From NCBI GenBank assembly GCA_965365465.1, contig CBDUBU010000175.1, positions 1 to 8,198 on the forward strand: DNA of 8,198 bases, in the 5' to 3' direction. Under the pieces are notes generated by a model. It saw only the letters and a list, made by a program, of their open reading frames with translations. It did no database searches and had not been told where the DNA came from. Origin of the DNA: CBDUBU01 sp965365465. GTDB taxonomy: Bacteria; Bacteroidota; Rhodothermia; Rhodothermales; DASSAV01. Shown one piece after another: positions 7,754-8,198 of this stretch. Both the position numbers and the translations under genes were made by a program. Positions within the stretch are counted from its first letter, which is position 1; every line of letters begins with the position of its first letter.

Positions 7754-8198
7754 TTGGAAGGATCTCCCTGCATACTCTCGCCGCATGATGAAGGCGTGCG
7801 CGCAAGCTGGCGAGCGCTGTGGGAAAAAAGCCCCCAGCGCTCGCCTTTTTCTACCCTGGCCTACGCAGAGGCGGTGCGAGCCGCCTTCGGCATTTCCTTT
7901 CGTCTCATAGGCGTCCCCAAAGGCAACACGGCGCAGCCTGAAGATTCCAGCGCCTGCATTCCTCTGGCAGCAGGAGCCCTTGTTTTTGAGAAGCGGATTG
8001 GACCCTATCTGAAAGCTACGATTCCACCCTTTACCCAGTACACGCCTTTTCTCTGCGCTGCTGCTCCCACCGAGGCTGCCATCCATGCAAGGGATTCTGC
8101 GCTGGAGCAGCTGTTGTCCGTGCTGGAAAAGCAATACCCGTGGCTGGTGTTCCAGCTTCATCCCTCCATGAAGGATATGCGCCCGATGGCGTGGCGGG
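7754..8198 (+). CDS. FemAB/GNAT-like acyltransferase, N-terminal part (3' end outside window)
   Basis: The frame is open from 7697 to the right edge, with 148 codons visible from TTG 7754. The translation has the look of the FemAB-like GNAT group (acetyltransferase domain of the PF13480 type): W-R-A-L-W-E followed by SPFSTLAYAEAVRAAFG, then a strand FRLIGV, IPLAAGALVFEKRIGPYLKATIPPFTQYTPF, and a helix ALEQLLSVLEKQYPWLVFQLHPSMKDMRPMAWR. The closing 'hPs..D.RP..W' stretch is common in such proteins. No in-frame ATG lies upstream of the conserved part; TTG 7754 is the only ordinary start that includes PCILSPHDEGVRASW, and GTG 7796 is the alternative. No Shine-Dalgarno sequence is seen. A terminator-like hairpin lies inside the first 35 codons. 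Family assignment is by pattern only; substrate unknown. Confidence 0.6.
   Translation, partial: MEGSPCILSPHDEGVRASWRALWEKSPQRSPFSTLAYAEAVRAAFGISFRLIGVPKGNTAQPEDSSACIPLAAGALVFEKRIGPYLKATIPPFTQYTPFLCAAAPTEAAIHARDSALEQLLSVLEKQYPWLVFQLHPSMKDMRPMAWR
7809..7850 (+). terminator. Terminator-like hairpin downstream of hslU, inside the next gene's 5' coding region
   Basis: GGCGAGCGCTG (7809-7819) is perfectly complementary to CAGCGCTCGCC (7835-7845). After one mismatch, three further G-C pairs (7821-7823 with 7831-7833) extend the stem. The loop is A-rich (7824-7830) and TTTTT follows at 7846-7850. This has every feature of an intrinsic terminator and lies 130 bases after the hslU stop codon. It overlaps the N-terminal codons of the FemAB/GNAT-like gene, so it may act as a terminator, an attenuator, or both. 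Confidence 0.75.

Noticed and set aside
7785..7910. Plus-strand frame starting at ATG 7785
   Set aside because: It is in a different frame from the family-like sequence, ends after about 40 codons, and its product has no recognisable features.

Overview
The window holds ordinary chromosomal core genes, all on the + strand. I suspect a Bacteroidota-related bacterium, perhaps from the moderately GC-rich Rhodothermia side. This rests on three things: purH sitting directly before mreBC, the near absence of Shine-Dalgarno sequences before the start codons, and one TTTG / TA-rich promoter-like pair in the only AT-rich gap. The taxonomic call is an inference.

Layout. (1) 1-529: 3' end of purH (last steps of purine synthesis). 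(2) 711-2600: mreB and mreC, the cytoskeletal core of the rod-shape elongation machinery; no mreD, PBP2 or rodA follows. (3) 2702-4234: a PBP4-type D-Ala-D-Ala carboxypeptidase/endopeptidase (dacB-like) with signal peptide and SxxK, SxN and KTG motifs, so the first half has a cell-wall theme. (4) 4347-4922: hslV, the threonine peptidase of the HslVU protease. (5) 5015-6070: a NYN/LabA-like PIN-fold protein with a probable winged-helix region and a very acidic tail. (6) 6107-6146: a strong intrinsic terminator. (7) 6279-7679: hslU, the ATPase partner of hslV. (8) 7754 to the right edge: the start of a FemAB/GNAT-like acyltransferase gene that carries a terminator-like hairpin inside its first codons.

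The most notable features are the splitting of hslV from hslU by a NYN-domain gene plus a terminator, the altered acidic residues and acidic tail of that NYN protein, and the perfect GC-rich hairpin with a T-run that overlaps the beginning of the last gene. I found no mobile element, CRISPR array, tRNA or rRNA gene, and no wholly new system. No stretch longer than 300 bases lacks a gene.
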